From Nemertoderma westbladi (lineage: Eukaryota > Xenacoelomorpha > Nemertodermatida > Nemertodermatidae): a DNA stretch of 49,314 nt. The translations under genes were made by a program, and so were the position numbers. Location: positions 1 through 49,314 of the forward strand of contig JAUCBJ010006572.1 of assembly GCA_032718475.1 (NCBI GenBank), written 5' to 3'. The notes beneath the pieces are model-generated. The model searched no databases and was not told where the DNA came from. It worked only from the letters and a program-made list of their open reading frames with translations. Numbering within the stretch: position 1 is the first letter of the stretch; each line of letters opens with the position of its first letter. Below, one piece after another: positions 1-10,630 of the stretch.

Positions 1-2
1 CG

Positions 3-3000
3 GCAGAAGCAGAAGCAGAAAGAAAGGCAGCAGCGGCAGAAGCAGAAGCAAAAGGAAAGGCAGCGGCGGCAGATGCAAAAGCAGCAAAGGCAGTGGCAGA
101 AGCAGAACGGAGAGCCGCTGAGCAGACTACCCAACTGGAGTTGGAAAATCTGCAAGAGACACAAGACAGTATAAATAAACAGTTTACTGCTAATCAAATG
201 CAAATGATGAGAAAATCTACTCCCAAGCGCCAGGGATACACATCCTCGGAGGAAGGCGAGACCACCGATCCTGAAGGCGGAGGAAATAGATCTCATCTAA
301 GTAGGCGTAGAAAAACATCTTACCGTCGCAAATTGCCTGATTTGCCCCCAGCTGTTAAAAGACAGCTAACTAGCACAGACTTAGGTAGTGCAGAACCCAT
401 AGAACAATTTATCCAGGTCAAAAGACTCCCTACTATAGTCGATGAACCTGAAATCATTAGGCCTGTTGTTCCCAAAGTCACTTCTGTGCTAGAGACCCCT
501 ACACTTCTAGAGCTTAACTCTAAATTCCCTTTACATAGTACTACACTGCCTGTACCCGGTGGAACAGTCCATGCAAATACCCCTGTCCAGACAGCAGAGA
601 GAGAAATCAATAATTTGTCTCCCGTCGTCCCGCGTCAGCCCGCTACTATGTTGGCGACTCCCGCTTCGGCGGTTGAGTGGGTGGAGGAGGGACGGCGGGG
701 GATGAATCTCCTGCTGGGACAGATGCAGGAGACTGTCCACCAACTTAAGGGAACAGTGAGGGAAGGTAGAGCAGAGTTGCAAGAGGTGCAGCAAAGTATC
801 GCACTAGAACGCGACAAATTAGTCAATATCCAAAAGGGCATACCAATAACCCCTGTAACATTGTGTCAACCCGTTAGGTCTGAAGTATTACATGCGCAAG
901 GTGTGGAGCCTACACGCATCTATACTGCTAGTGAAGTTGAAACTCCTATAGCAAACCCTATTAAGGGTGATTATAGGCCTGTTATTAATGATATTCCCTA
1001 TAGAACTGATAATGATCCGAGAAATTTATATACCGATAATTCGATATTAAATAACACGATGGCCCAAGAAAGCTTTACGCGGCAGATGGCTAGAACAGAA
1101 GCCCGCCAAGTGGTCAAAGTGGGAGAGATCGTCAAATTCAATGGAGATGAGATGAAATGGTTACCTTTCAACGAATATTACAAAGATAGCATACAGAACT
1201 CTGTACTATCTAACGGAGATAAACTTAGATTCCTCATCAAATGTTTGGAAGGACCTCCCAAGTTAATGGCGTTAAAGTTTATTGGACATCCAGATGGATT
1301 AAGACAAGTTTGGGATACACTAAACATCAGGTATGGTAACAAGGATAACATAGCTAAGTATTTGTATGCAAAATTAGTAGCCCCTCGACACTTCCTTAGT
1401 AGCGGGATTATAGAGTTTTCCGATGAGATTCAAGAGATCTGTAGACAATTGGACTGGTTAGGTAAGTCTCATGAATATCAGAGTTCCATGGTTATTGGAG
1501 CCGTAGTCTCTACTTTACCAAAGGGTGGAGTATGTACACGCTGGGACAAGAAAGTGTTGTACATGAACGAACAACAACGACGAAGTCCTACCATGGCTGA
1601 TCTCATGTCCTTCTTAGATAGTGAAGTAAAATTACAACTCATAAGGCAGTCCAGAGAGAAAACATCGGAAAATAAGGTAAGTGAGAAACCCGTTTCTAGG
1701 AGAAGGATAATACCAGTGTGTTATACTGACGACGGCGAAAGCCAAGCTTCTCAAGAAGAGGACAGCGGGAAAGACACAGCAAAATCTTACTATGACAACA
1801 AGACCTATAAAGACGTAAGTAAATACAAGTCTCGAACCAGTGACAGGAGAGAACAGGTAACTACAACTCCTCCTACGTCTCCTAAGAGAATTCACGGAAG
1901 AAAGCCCGAAGAAAGAACGAGAGTGCATAACGTTAACCAAGTTAAGGTGAGTAACATCAAACCAAAATGTGCGCTGTGCGACGGGCCCCACCGTTTGAGT
2001 GCGTGTGCTGAATTTCTAAAGAAATCCCCTGTAGACAGACGTACAGTCCTGTGGAATAAGCGGTTATGCTATAATTGCCTCAGATCAGGACACCAACGGC
2101 GAACCTGTTACTCCGACGTAAAGTGTGCAAAGTGTGGCGCGAAACATCACATCTTGTTACACAGTGAGTTCGAACAAGACAACCCGAGTCAGGTAAGTGA
2201 GCCCGAACTACATGTCCAATTCAGTGATGTGAACGACACTGACCAAGGTTCTGAGTGGGAAGGATTCTATACAGACGAATTCTCCGATGCCAACGAATCC
2301 TGTTATCTAATAAATACCACAGTGTATCGAGCACTTACGGATGAAAAGGACACTGACGAGTTTACTCCAACTCCTTTTGACAAACAACCATCTTGGAAAG
2401 TTCCAACTTCCAACATAGGAATAAGATAATTTCCTGTAGTGCAAGTTCGAGTTCATGGTCCCAACAAGAGTTACATAGTGAACGCCCTACTTGACTCCGG
2501 CAGCACAGGAACATTCATCGATCAAGAACTAGCCGAAGATATCTTTGCTGGACAACCCAAGTTCCGGACTAAATTGAATATGTCAGGAATTATACAGGTT
2601 TGGAAATCTACCATAACGGCAGATTACTATGTAGGTGCGTTGTCCACCCCCCAGGATAAATTAGGAGCACAAAGTATAAGGTCAGTAAAAATGGTGGCTA
2701 TAAAGAACTTCGCTACTACCCAAGCAGACCTTTATAATTGGGACGAGGATGAGAGCATCCAACATCTTAAGATACCTCGATTCCAGACAGATTATCCTGG
2801 AGTGCAAATACTCATCGGCCAAAACGCGCATGAAGCGCTAGAGACATTGGAGAAACGGCCTGCTCAACCACAGCCACTACAAACTTATGCGGTAAGAACT
2901 AGAGTAGGTTGGTACTTCACTGGCCCTTCCCGTAGAACTCTCAAAGAGAGATTACCTCAACAACAGGTATACCAAGTAAAGGAATGGGAAGTGGAGAGCA

Positions 3001-3365
3001 GTGATGTGGACGATCCAACTGAGGGAACACCATACTCCTCAGATAATGACGATATTAACTCCAATGTAGATCAATGGAGACATTGCCTTGGGATGATTAA
3101 TCCAGCCGACATCGCTTCCAGAGGAGCAACTCCTCAAGAACTGATAGATACTCCAGGCTGGTTAGGTGGATCCGACTCCTTAAGTAAAGAAGAAGAAGAA
3201 TGGCCTCCTCATCTTACCACGGCAGAAATTAGACAGGCCAAGGGAGCGGAGAAAGTAACACAACAACTCAATCGCCCAGCTAGTCGTTTATGTTACTGGA
3301 AAGAGACCGAAAACTGTCCGAAAACTATGGAAGGCAAGATACTCTTCCTACGACTACTTCCCTAA
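3..3365 (+). pseudogene. BEL/Pao gag-pro with deleted pol, partial at 5' end
   Basis: The frame is open from the window edge, so the true start is outside. It begins in an Ala/Glu/Lys-rich coiled-coil tract, followed by the gag region containing KVGEIVKFNGDEMKWLPFNE (DUF1759 type) and cysteine clusters CALC..., CYNCLRSGHQRRTC and CAKCGAKHH (zinc knuckles, about 1965-2160). One in-frame TAA at 2427-2429 replaces a Glu codon that is present in copy 2. The aspartic protease follows, with LLDSGSTGTFID near 2487-2522. At about 3050 the protein jumps to the post-RNase H segment (DQWRHC...INPADIASRG), and at about 3255 it jumps to the extreme C-terminus. RT, the RNase H core and integrase are therefore missing. 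Both junctions keep the frame. It could supply Gag or protease at most if the stop were bypassed. Confidence 0.88.
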
Positions 3366-3939
3366 TCCGACAAATATCTAGGGACTCCATAACGTGATAG
3401 CATGTGGAGTGGGCGTGTGACTATATCATTTTATATTTGTTTATTTTATATTTATGTATGTATTATTATGTACTTTATTATAATCGTTTTTATTTAATTT
3501 TATTTAGTAAAATGTTATTTTAGAATGTTTAGTAGATTAGTGCAATATATTAGTGTTTATTACGTACATAATTACTTATAATATATTTAGTGCGACGGCA
3601 AGAAGTAATTATTTTCTCTTTCCTTACTGTCCGTATTATATTATAAATGCGAGACTATAGTAAGATGACATGTCAGTACTTCTTAAAGTACAATAAAGCC
3701 ACTACTATATTTAAGTATTATTGGTAGGCAGAGTATTAGGAATGCAAAGTTCAGATCCTCGTGTCTCGGCTAAACCAAGCTCTGGGTAGACCTTGGAAAC
3801 GACTTGCCTCTTCACACTGACATTGCTTCGTGCGATATTGCTCTTCTACCTTATAACAAATAATACATATAGTAGCGTGATGTCCCTCTAACAGTAGCGT
3901 AAGTCGCAAATAAATCTGTTAAACTTTTGACCATCTGTA

Positions 3940-4215
3940 ATTCTAGTCGATTAAGATATCGTGGCACCCACCGATATACTTGAAAGACAAATTCTAGAAT
4001 CAGTGGTTAACGTCCCCAGACAAGTTCTGGAATAAATCGGTGCCCATCCTAAATATTAATTTAATATTTATTAAAATCTGTAAAATTCAGATCCGTTAAC
4101 AATTCTAGTCGATTAAGATATCGTAGCACTTACCGATACTCTTAAAAGACAAATTTCATAGAATTAAGGATCCTATGTTCCCAGACCTGCTCTGGAATCA
4201 AATTGTGTCAATTTT
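3940..4215 (+). repeat. Duplicated hairpin module in BEL tail (two copies, 162 bp apart)
   Basis: Two copies start with ATTCTAGTCGATTAAGATAT at 3940 and 4102. Each can fold: copy a has arms ATATCG-TGG and CCA-(C)-CGATAT around loop CAC; copy b has ATATCG-TAG and TTA-(C)-CGATAC around the same loop. The change TGG/CCA to TAG/TTA keeps the pairing. Each copy is followed about 50-60 nt later by a second small hairpin, CCAGAC...TCTGG. Copy 2 of the element has the same pair near 29755-29835 and 29980-30065 on the minus strand. Confidence 0.7.
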
Positions 4216-4829
4216 AACATCAAATAATAAAATTCACGGGAATAAATTTAAATTCATATTCGAATGAATTTCATAAATTGTCATTTTGTGCAATTTACAA
4301 CATTCCCAAAATTCCAGTAATTAATAGATCATGGGAGCGGAGATTCATATTGAGTGTACTAGAGTGCGAGAATCTCCAATATATAGTCAATAGCCGATAA
4401 AATTTATAAAATCAAGCATAAAGAGAAGATTGACAATTAAAGAATTACTATTAAATACCATCCCAGATCTGTATACATGAGAATTGCCCTAATTCTACCG
4501 CTAGTTTTCCATAATGTCACCATGGCAACACCCACGCTAGAATTAGAAGCAAGTTAAAGGAACAATAAAAAGCTTGCCCCATTGCGTAGCATAAGAGTAT
4601 ACACAGCGCACTATTAGTATCCAAGGATACATAGTAATAACGTGACATTCTGGATGACACTGACTAACGGACAAATGGCATGCATGTGTGTAGTAAGTAA
4701 TGATTGTATGGAATTTGTGCGTTTATAGGTGAATGTTACTACTAAAGTGTGTTTACAGTAGATAATCGCAATTGTAAAGTAGCCCTAACTCTACCGAGAT
4801 AACTTCAAGTGGATTCAAGCTTTTGGGAC

Positions 4830-4932
4830 GGACAGTGGTGGGACTTGTGCCGGTTATCGTTGTCGTGCTGTTGCTACATGTTGGCGTAAACACTGCGAAA
4901 ACGGTACATCGGCGCTGAGAAACCCACTGTCC
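4830..4932 (+). promoter_or_regulatory. Conserved stem just upstream of the accessory gene
   Basis: GGACAGTGG (4830-4838) is the reverse complement of CCACTGTCC (4924-4932), closing an 85-nt loop that ends about 80 nt before the accessory ATG. In copy 2 the matching arms are at 29093-29100 and 28994-29001 (minus strand). The stem is kept there, with a G-U pair replacing A-U. The function is unknown; an RNA structure in the leader of the accessory mRNA is one possibility. Confidence 0.5.
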
Positions 4933-5013
4933 GGGGGCAAAGTCTAGTAGGCAGCGACGCCCGCTTGCCTAAATATTAACTCATACTGATATTAATAAAC
5001 TCAGATAGCAGAT

Positions 5014-6462
5014 ATGACGGAATTGATAGAAGATGACTTTGGTATTAGAAAGCGATATACTCTACCTTTACAAGCGTTTGTGGATAGCTTGATACGCGGT
5101 GAAGCCGATCCGACTATTACGGAGGACGATGGTCGTTATATCGAACCGCCGATGTCCCAAGAGCAACTTACGCGTGAATTGGACTATCGAAAATTAACCG
5201 CTCGCTATACGCATCGTAATGGTACGTATATGGACTTCTTAACTACTGGCCATCCTATCGATTTACATGATACGGACGAGGTAGACACCGAAAGGGAAAT
5301 GGTTCTATTTAAATATCATACCCAGCGGCGTCGTAACGATAAAACGAGAATAGATCACGAAAATTCTATTCGTAACAGACTGGGAAGACGAACCAATATG
5401 TCTAGAATCTGAGGAGATTCAGCCTATCGCGCTCGGAACAGCGACAACGATTACATCCTAGAATGGTATCAAGGTCCACAGTGTCTCACTGCGTACGATT
5501 ATCGCCATGCCAACTATGTTTCTCGGCAACGTTGTCGGTTATGCGCATCGAGAGACCATGTTACGCCCATGGACACAAACGTCCGCTGTTCCTATTTCCC
5601 CGAACAACCGGCGATGGAAATTTATTGCGCGTATTGCAGATTTAATAATTTGCACATTTTTGCGGTTTGCCCTCAATTTATGACTCAATGCCATCATTGT
5701 CAATTAAAAGGACACGCCAGCTTTGATTGTCCCTTTAACCATGATTTAGAGAGCATAGATGAAATGATTGTACTACGTTATATCAGAGCTTGGGAAGCGA
5801 ACGCTGATTTACATTGTGATTCACGCCATCGCTATTATCCTGGACGCGCTTACGAAGGAGTTTATGCGTTCCATCCTTATTTGTTTGCCTCCGTCGAGCA
5901 GAAATCACGCCTATCAAGTTATGAACTACTGAAGCGCGTTGGAGAATGTATTTCAACCAAATATGTACGCAAATTTCTCAGGAGCATTAATCCGAGTGAC
6001 ATCCATTCTTACAACTTAATAAACTTTATCCGTCAAGACCCTGCCTATGGAGACTTATTCGTCAACTCACACCCTGAGTTACAAGAAGTATATCGACGGC
6101 CTTACGAGTACCGAGCCCGCGAACGCGAGTTGGAAAGAACCATTAAACCAAGGAAGTTTCTAACTACCTATGGTCCACCCACGGCCCTCGTGCAGACCAC
6201 TCGTACAGGACCCGTAAGAGCGGCTGTCTTGAAACGAGCTCTCAAAGCCGTTAAACCCCTCTCCCCGGACGTTGATGTCAATCAACCCGGTACTTCGACC
6301 GGCGGATATACCGATCGCAATCCCATACCTTCTGATGCAATCATATTGCACCCTTCACCCAGGAGTTATAGCCCTCCTCGTAAAGTGGCTCGCCCCAAAG
6401 AGAAAAGGACTCTTGCTAGCTTTAAAAAACTGCGTAAACGCCGTCCGCGCAAGAAAGACTAA
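5014..6462 (+). pseudogene. BEL/Pao accessory protein with zinc knuckle and basic tail (one in-frame stop)
   Basis: A single frame runs from ATG at 5014 to TAA at 6460-6462, broken only by TGA at 5410-5412, so it would be a 482-residue protein without that stop. The N-terminal part (MTELIEDDFGIRKRYTLPL...) is about 130 residues and closely matches 28913-28458 (-) of copy 2. The middle holds paired cysteine motifs: CRLC, CAYC, and a canonical CX2CX4HX4C zinc knuckle CHHCQLKGHASFDC near 5692-5733. The last 110 residues are again highly similar to copy 2 and end in a Lys/Arg-rich stretch (about 6390-6460), like a nuclear-localisation or RNA-binding tail. There is no signal peptide or membrane segment, so it is not an envelope protein. 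I do not recognise the family. Its place between pol and the 3' LTR suggests expression from a spliced or internally initiated RNA. Confidence 0.75.
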
Positions 6463-6530
6463 CTGTTTAGAGTATTTTTATATTTTAGAAACTGTGATTT
6501 TGTATATTTTATAGACTTAAATCCCATTTT

Positions 6531-6540
6531 CTGGGAGCGG
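6531..6540 (+). other. Polypurine tract of copy 1
   Basis: CTGGGAGCGG lies immediately before the 3' LTR start TGTAAAAG. Copy 2 has CTGGGAGCAG at the same place (27281-27290, minus strand). This is the expected plus-strand primer site for reverse transcription. Confidence 0.7.
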
Positions 6541-7738
6541 TGTAAAAGCTTTTGTGGGATAACTGATACGTTTGCCTTTGCTGGCCAGTTCCCCCCCAGT
6601 CGCTAGAATACTCTCAAAGGGATTTATAACTAAAATAGTGCAAGCTACCAGCTTATTGGCTGATGTGCTGTACGGAGATATCTGGGCTCAGTTTAATCGG
6701 CCAACTAGCTTAGAGAGGTTGCCTAAGCCTTGCTGTCCGTGTCGGCCAATAGAATTTGCGTAGGCGTTGATTTCGACCTATCCCAGCGCTACTGAACTGA
6801 ATTTCCTATCTCTATGCTCATCCTCTGTGTTGAACGGGGCTTCGTGGAATAAGGGTTTTTGGTATACTCGTATAGTAGTAGTAGTCTTATGATTTTATAG
6901 GATTCTGTTGTTGTGTTCCCATTTTCGCCATAACACCGGCTTTTTGGGAAGAACTCTAGTAAAACTGCTTGAATTATCGAAAGTATAAACTGTTACCTAA
7001 CTAACCTACCGATCAATCTAATCAATCAACCTACCTATTAATCATATTGTTTGTACTGTTATTTACCGTCAGTTATTAATTGTACCTATTTGTTGATGGA
7101 AATATTGCTCTTTGGATAATACGGATAAATCACCCAAATTTCCCAATTTTCTTGATACACTACAGGTTAGAGAGGCGGGCTATATATATAACAATTGCGA
7201 TTTATATTAATGTGGTGTGTATTGAATCTAATGTTATTTAGCAGACCCTACATAAGTCAATTGCTGCTCTCTTTATGTGTGATCAAATATACTGACGGTC
7301 GGCAGAATAGTGTGTATGATTGTGATTGGTAACAAAGTATTTCCTAAAGAATACGCTTTATACTTTAATCATAAGCAGTATCGTTGCGTTTAGTATAAGT
7401 CCTAGTTCTGTTTAAATAGATAGAGCGCCACGTCCTAAAGGAACTGTTAATATTTCCCGAAAGCCAATAATATCTGTCAGGAATTAATTATTAACGATCT
7501 ATCGAATAATACAGTAAGTTTACGCTGCAACCTTACACTGCAATAATAAAATTTAAGCAGCCGAATTCAGCCTCCCGGGTGTAGATCCATCGGGTGAATG
7601 ATCGCGCATGGGCTGACTTCGGCTAATGTTTTGTGTATTAGCATAAAATATTGTCGTATGCTAAAGGTGTTTTAATTAACTAAAAGACATATAAATTTTG
7701 GCAGGTTAAACTGCTAAAGGTCTTCAAAAGCGCGAACA
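6541..7738 (+). repeat. 3' LTR of BEL/Pao copy 1
   Basis: Begins TGTAAAAGCTTTTG and ends AAAAGCGCGAACA, matching the TGTAAAGG...GCGAACA ends of the copy 2 LTRs. It is 1198 bp against 1178-1180 bp there. The 3' 500 bp is clearly alignable to the copy 2 LTR; the 5' (U3) part differs strongly and lacks the fourfold repeat found in copy 2. Confidence 0.85.
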
Positions 7739-8050
7739 CCCTCTTCCCGGCTCCACTCCACCCGCGCCCCCATCCCGTGGATGTCAACGTCCCAACATTT
7801 TATGTTGGGCTGATGGGATTATCTATCCACTTTCCTTTATTCCTTTGATGAATAATGAATAAATTACAATTTTGCTACGACTTACTGCAGCACTGTTGAA
7901 TTCAAGCGAGTTAATGTAATGGAACGATGCCTTTCGTGGCTTAAGCTAAGCATACTCAAATTATTAATATATTAACAAATTATTAAATTTTATCCAACGT
8001 TATATAAGGGACCTTTAACGAAAATCTTTCAGCAAGAGCTCAACCTAAAG
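7739..8050. other. Unassigned spacer between BEL LTR and Penelope-like element
   Basis: About 310 bp with no ORF or recognisable RNA. A short inverted repeat (CCAACATTTTATGTTGG, 7791-7807) is present. It may be genomic flank or the unrecognised 5' end of the Penelope-like element. Confidence 0.4.
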
Positions 8051-8249
8051 TATAAATCGCTCGGAGAGTAAAGGTTGCGTTTAGCAAATGCCTTTCCCGT
8101 CTCGAACAGGATGCTTTCAACAGCGGCAACTATATCGCTACGCAGTATCTAAACTTTATTTTGAGATGGGACGGGAAGTTATGAGTCGCTATTTAGATAC
8201 AGCAAATGGACGAGTTCTAACCAACGACTCCGTAATCTGGAACCCTCCC

Positions 8250-9120
8250 GCTCCCACCCTCAAGCTACAAATCCATTCGCCATTTTGCAGGCACCAGTAA
8301 ATAACCTTTCTAAAATACTTATCAACCAGGACCAAAGAGACTTGCTCGGATTGGGGTTTACCTTCATTCCATACCATGGTACAGCGCCCTCTGATGTTCT
8401 AGAGGCTGAGATTGATGTAGCCTCAGCAGCAACGAAAATTTGAACTAGATTTCGAAAATTGGTTAATCCACCTATGGATGAACAATGAGCAACCCCCCCT
8501 CAAACATCTGACCAACTGATCGTGTCACCGAAGTCCCTGTAGCATCAAACACTTCTGCTACTCCCAAGGTTAGTACTGCCACGCAACTATCTCATACTCG
8601 TTCGCAACCAACAACGGCCCGCAAAAAACTATTCCCAGCCGCGAATACAGATGCTTATGAACCAACACCCCTTGTTGAGGTTCTTCACGAGCTGAACAGA
8701 GCGAACCCACAGCCGGCTCCACAGACCCAACCCCGGGTAGACTGCAATTTGCACCCAGATTTTCCTTTGCAACTCGACCGCCGTGCTGGGGTTCTCATTC
8801 CTGACACACCTTCTTCGCGCACCCGTTCGAGAACAGCACAGGACTCAGTTAACTACAATCTGCGAGGTAAGAGTAATTCTAGACTTAACGCCATCCCGCA
8901 GTCACCCCCTATAGCTGTTAAACCTCCTGATCCCCCGCACTTTAGCCATCCCCATTGGGTAGTGTCATCTGTAGATAGCGTTTCTGTTGAGAATATTATT
9001 TCTGGCTTGCACAGAGCAGTGCGAAGGGTCAATGTAGATAAACTTAATGAGGAAGTGCGCCCTAATATCACCCCAGCACAGCAGTTGGCTCTCAAACAGC
9101 TCCGAAATAACAAGAATTTA
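8250..9120 (+). pseudogene. Penelope-like ORF, N-terminal part
   Basis: Frame pieces: 8287-8440 reads ...LINQDQRDLLGLGFTFIP..., the common pre-RT motif of this class, then stops and frameshifts. 8749-9120 (no ATG of its own needed) reads through a Pro/Ser-rich segment to ITPAQQLALKQLRNNKNL, the usual lead into the RT domain. The sentence is cut at 9120 by the inserted LINE and resumes at 10644 with AFLKGDKTGNIILLDK. Confidence 0.7.
9108..9120. repeat. Target-site duplication, left copy
   Basis: TAACAAGAATTTA at 9108-9120 is repeated exactly at 10631-10643, flanking the inserted LINE. Removing one copy with the insert restores the Penelope-like reading frame. Confidence 0.9.
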
Positions 9121-10630
9121 CTACTCCTACTAGGTCGAGCGAACTCGGACAGTGTAAATGAGATCCTTCCAGGCTTCCCGATTCTCCATAGTTGTCGCAA
9201 TTTCGTTTCTCCCAAGTTCAGTATCCCTTTCAAGTTGATCTATATATGTTATGGCAGGTCGTCCACGACTACGCTTTCCATGAGTTGGTTGCCAGAGAAG
9301 TAGATCTGGTATGACCTCGTCTTTACTTCGCCAGCAGTGCCCACTGAATTTTAATCTGCGTTCACGGAGGGTGGTTGATACAGGTGGTATTGTACCATAA
9401 AGCTCGGCGTTTGTCATGTGTTGTCTCCAGCTGATGTTTAGGGCTGCCCTTAGTAGTCTTGTGTAGCAACCATCAATTCGTTGTTCAAGTGATTTAGTCA
9501 GTGTCCAGGTCTCACCCCCGTATAAAAATACACTTTCCACTGTGGCTCGAAAGAACTTGGTCTTCAGGTGCCTGGAGAGATCTGATTTCCAGATGGTATC
9601 CATTTTTGATAGAGCTACCCAAGCCTTTGCTTTCCTAACTTCTATGTCCTTTTTGCTACTCTCTATCCATGATCCAAGGTACTGGAAGTCATCGACCTGC
9701 CTTAGTTGATTATTATCAATGGTTGTCAAGTTTCCATCAACATTAAAGGTCATGAATTTGGTCTTGGTAGCATTTATATGCAATCCAACCTCCTTAGCAG
9801 CCCTCTCCACTTTATTTAGTAGAAGCTGTGCATCTGCTAGCGTATTAGAGAGCAGGGCGATGTCATCCGCAAAGTCGGTGTCTGTGACTGTAGTTGCCGG
9901 ATATCTACTACTTCTGCGTTCTTGAAGTGTGAATCCCAGATCTTCACCCTTTGTGGCCGTCCTCATTGCGTAATCCAGCACAATTACAAATAGTAATGGT
10001 GCTAATGTGTCACCTTGCAGTACGCCAGCCAGGATTGAGAAAAACTCAGTTTCACCATCTGGTGAGAGTTTCTGCGCTTCTGTGTCACAATATAGCAATC
10101 CAATGCCAGCAACAATTACTTCTGGTATTCCATAAGCTCTTAGGATTTCAAGCATTTTACCTCTATGGATGGAGTCGAATGCCTTCTTGAAGTCCACAAA
10201 AGTCATGACTGCGGGGAGATTCTTTGACTTAATTCCTTCAATCAGTCTCCGTAGTGCAAGTATCTGAGCTATTGTTGATCTACTTGGTCGAAATCCGTTT
10301 TGGCTCTTACGCAGTAGTTTCTCTATGTGAGGCCTAATCCTATATAGAATCATTTTATTGTATATTTTGGCAGCGACCACAAGCAGACAGATCCCACGAT
10401 AGTTTGTTGGTATGCCGAGGTCTCCTTTCTTGGGGAGAGGCTTTAGTTGACCTTTAGTACAAATTGGTGGTGGCTTTTCCCCTTTTAACATCCGGTTGCA
10501 AACATTCAATAATGGTCTAATTAGCACTCCGGTTTTCCATACCTCCGCTGGGATTTCATCTAATCCACTCGCTTTATTATTGGACATGCTTTTAATGCTT
10601 CTTTGGAGTTCGGCAGGTGTGAAGTCCCTT
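9121..10630 (-). mobile_element. RTE-like LINE, 5'-truncated, inserted in the Penelope-like element
   Basis: 1510 bp flanked by a 13-bp TSD. The stop codon lies 9 bp from the 3' end and is followed only by GAGTAG, which is the very short, simple 3' tail typical of RTE-clade elements. The 5' end (right side) is truncated just before the RT domain, so the endonuclease is absent. Confidence 0.85.
9130..10627 (-). pseudogene. RTE-like reverse transcriptase ORF fragment, open
   Basis: An uninterrupted frame of about 498 codons opens at the truncation point with no original start. Motifs in order: NNKASGLDEIPAEVWK, LPKKGD, NYRGICLL, QNGFRPSRSTIAQI, FVDFKKAFDSIHR (catalytic Asp), VLQGDTLAPLLF, TDFADDIALLS (catalytic FADD at 9862-9873), YLGSWI, and the C-terminal GHCWRSKDE...GKRSRGRPAITYIDQL region seen in RTE-type elements such as BovB. 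No stops interrupt it, so the insertion is recent, although a copy lacking its 5' end cannot be autonomous. Clade assignment rests on the C-terminal motif and tiny 3' tail. Confidence 0.85.

Larger units (their letters stand above)
3366..5013 (+). other. Long noncoding tail of BEL/Pao copy 1
   Basis: This is 1.65 kb with no credible ORF between the end of pol and the accessory gene. It is recognisably collinear with 28914-30634 (-) of copy 2, with shared blocks such as the stretch around 3760-3800, the duplicated hairpin modules near 3940-4210, the block around 4450-4560 and the GC-rich block just before the accessory start. Conservation between diverged copies suggests cis-acting function (RNA export, splicing, translation or a promoter for the accessory gene), but this is inference. 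Confidence 0.75.
1..7738 (+). mobile_element. BEL/Pao LTR retrotransposon, copy 1 (5' part outside window)
   Basis: Order seen: gag with Ala/Glu-rich coiled coil, DUF1759-type capsid-like region and zinc knuckles; aspartic protease; remnants of pol; noncoding tail; accessory gene; polypurine tract; 3' LTR ending in ACA. The same order, in the opposite orientation, is found at 26101-42066, which defines the family and both LTR edges. The 5' LTR and leader lie left of the window, so the TSD cannot be checked; the right flank begins at 7739. The LTR is clearly diverged from that of copy 2, so these are different subfamilies or an older insertion. Confidence 0.9.

Noticed and set aside
2950-3365. 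Copy 1 pol deletions as introns fixed by retrotransposition of spliced RNA
   Set aside because: Junctions compared with copy 2 do not show GT-AG borders.
5014-6462. An envelope gene in the usual third-ORF position
   Set aside because: No signal peptide, transmembrane segment or glycosylation pattern; zinc-binding and basic motifs point to a nucleic-acid-binding protein.
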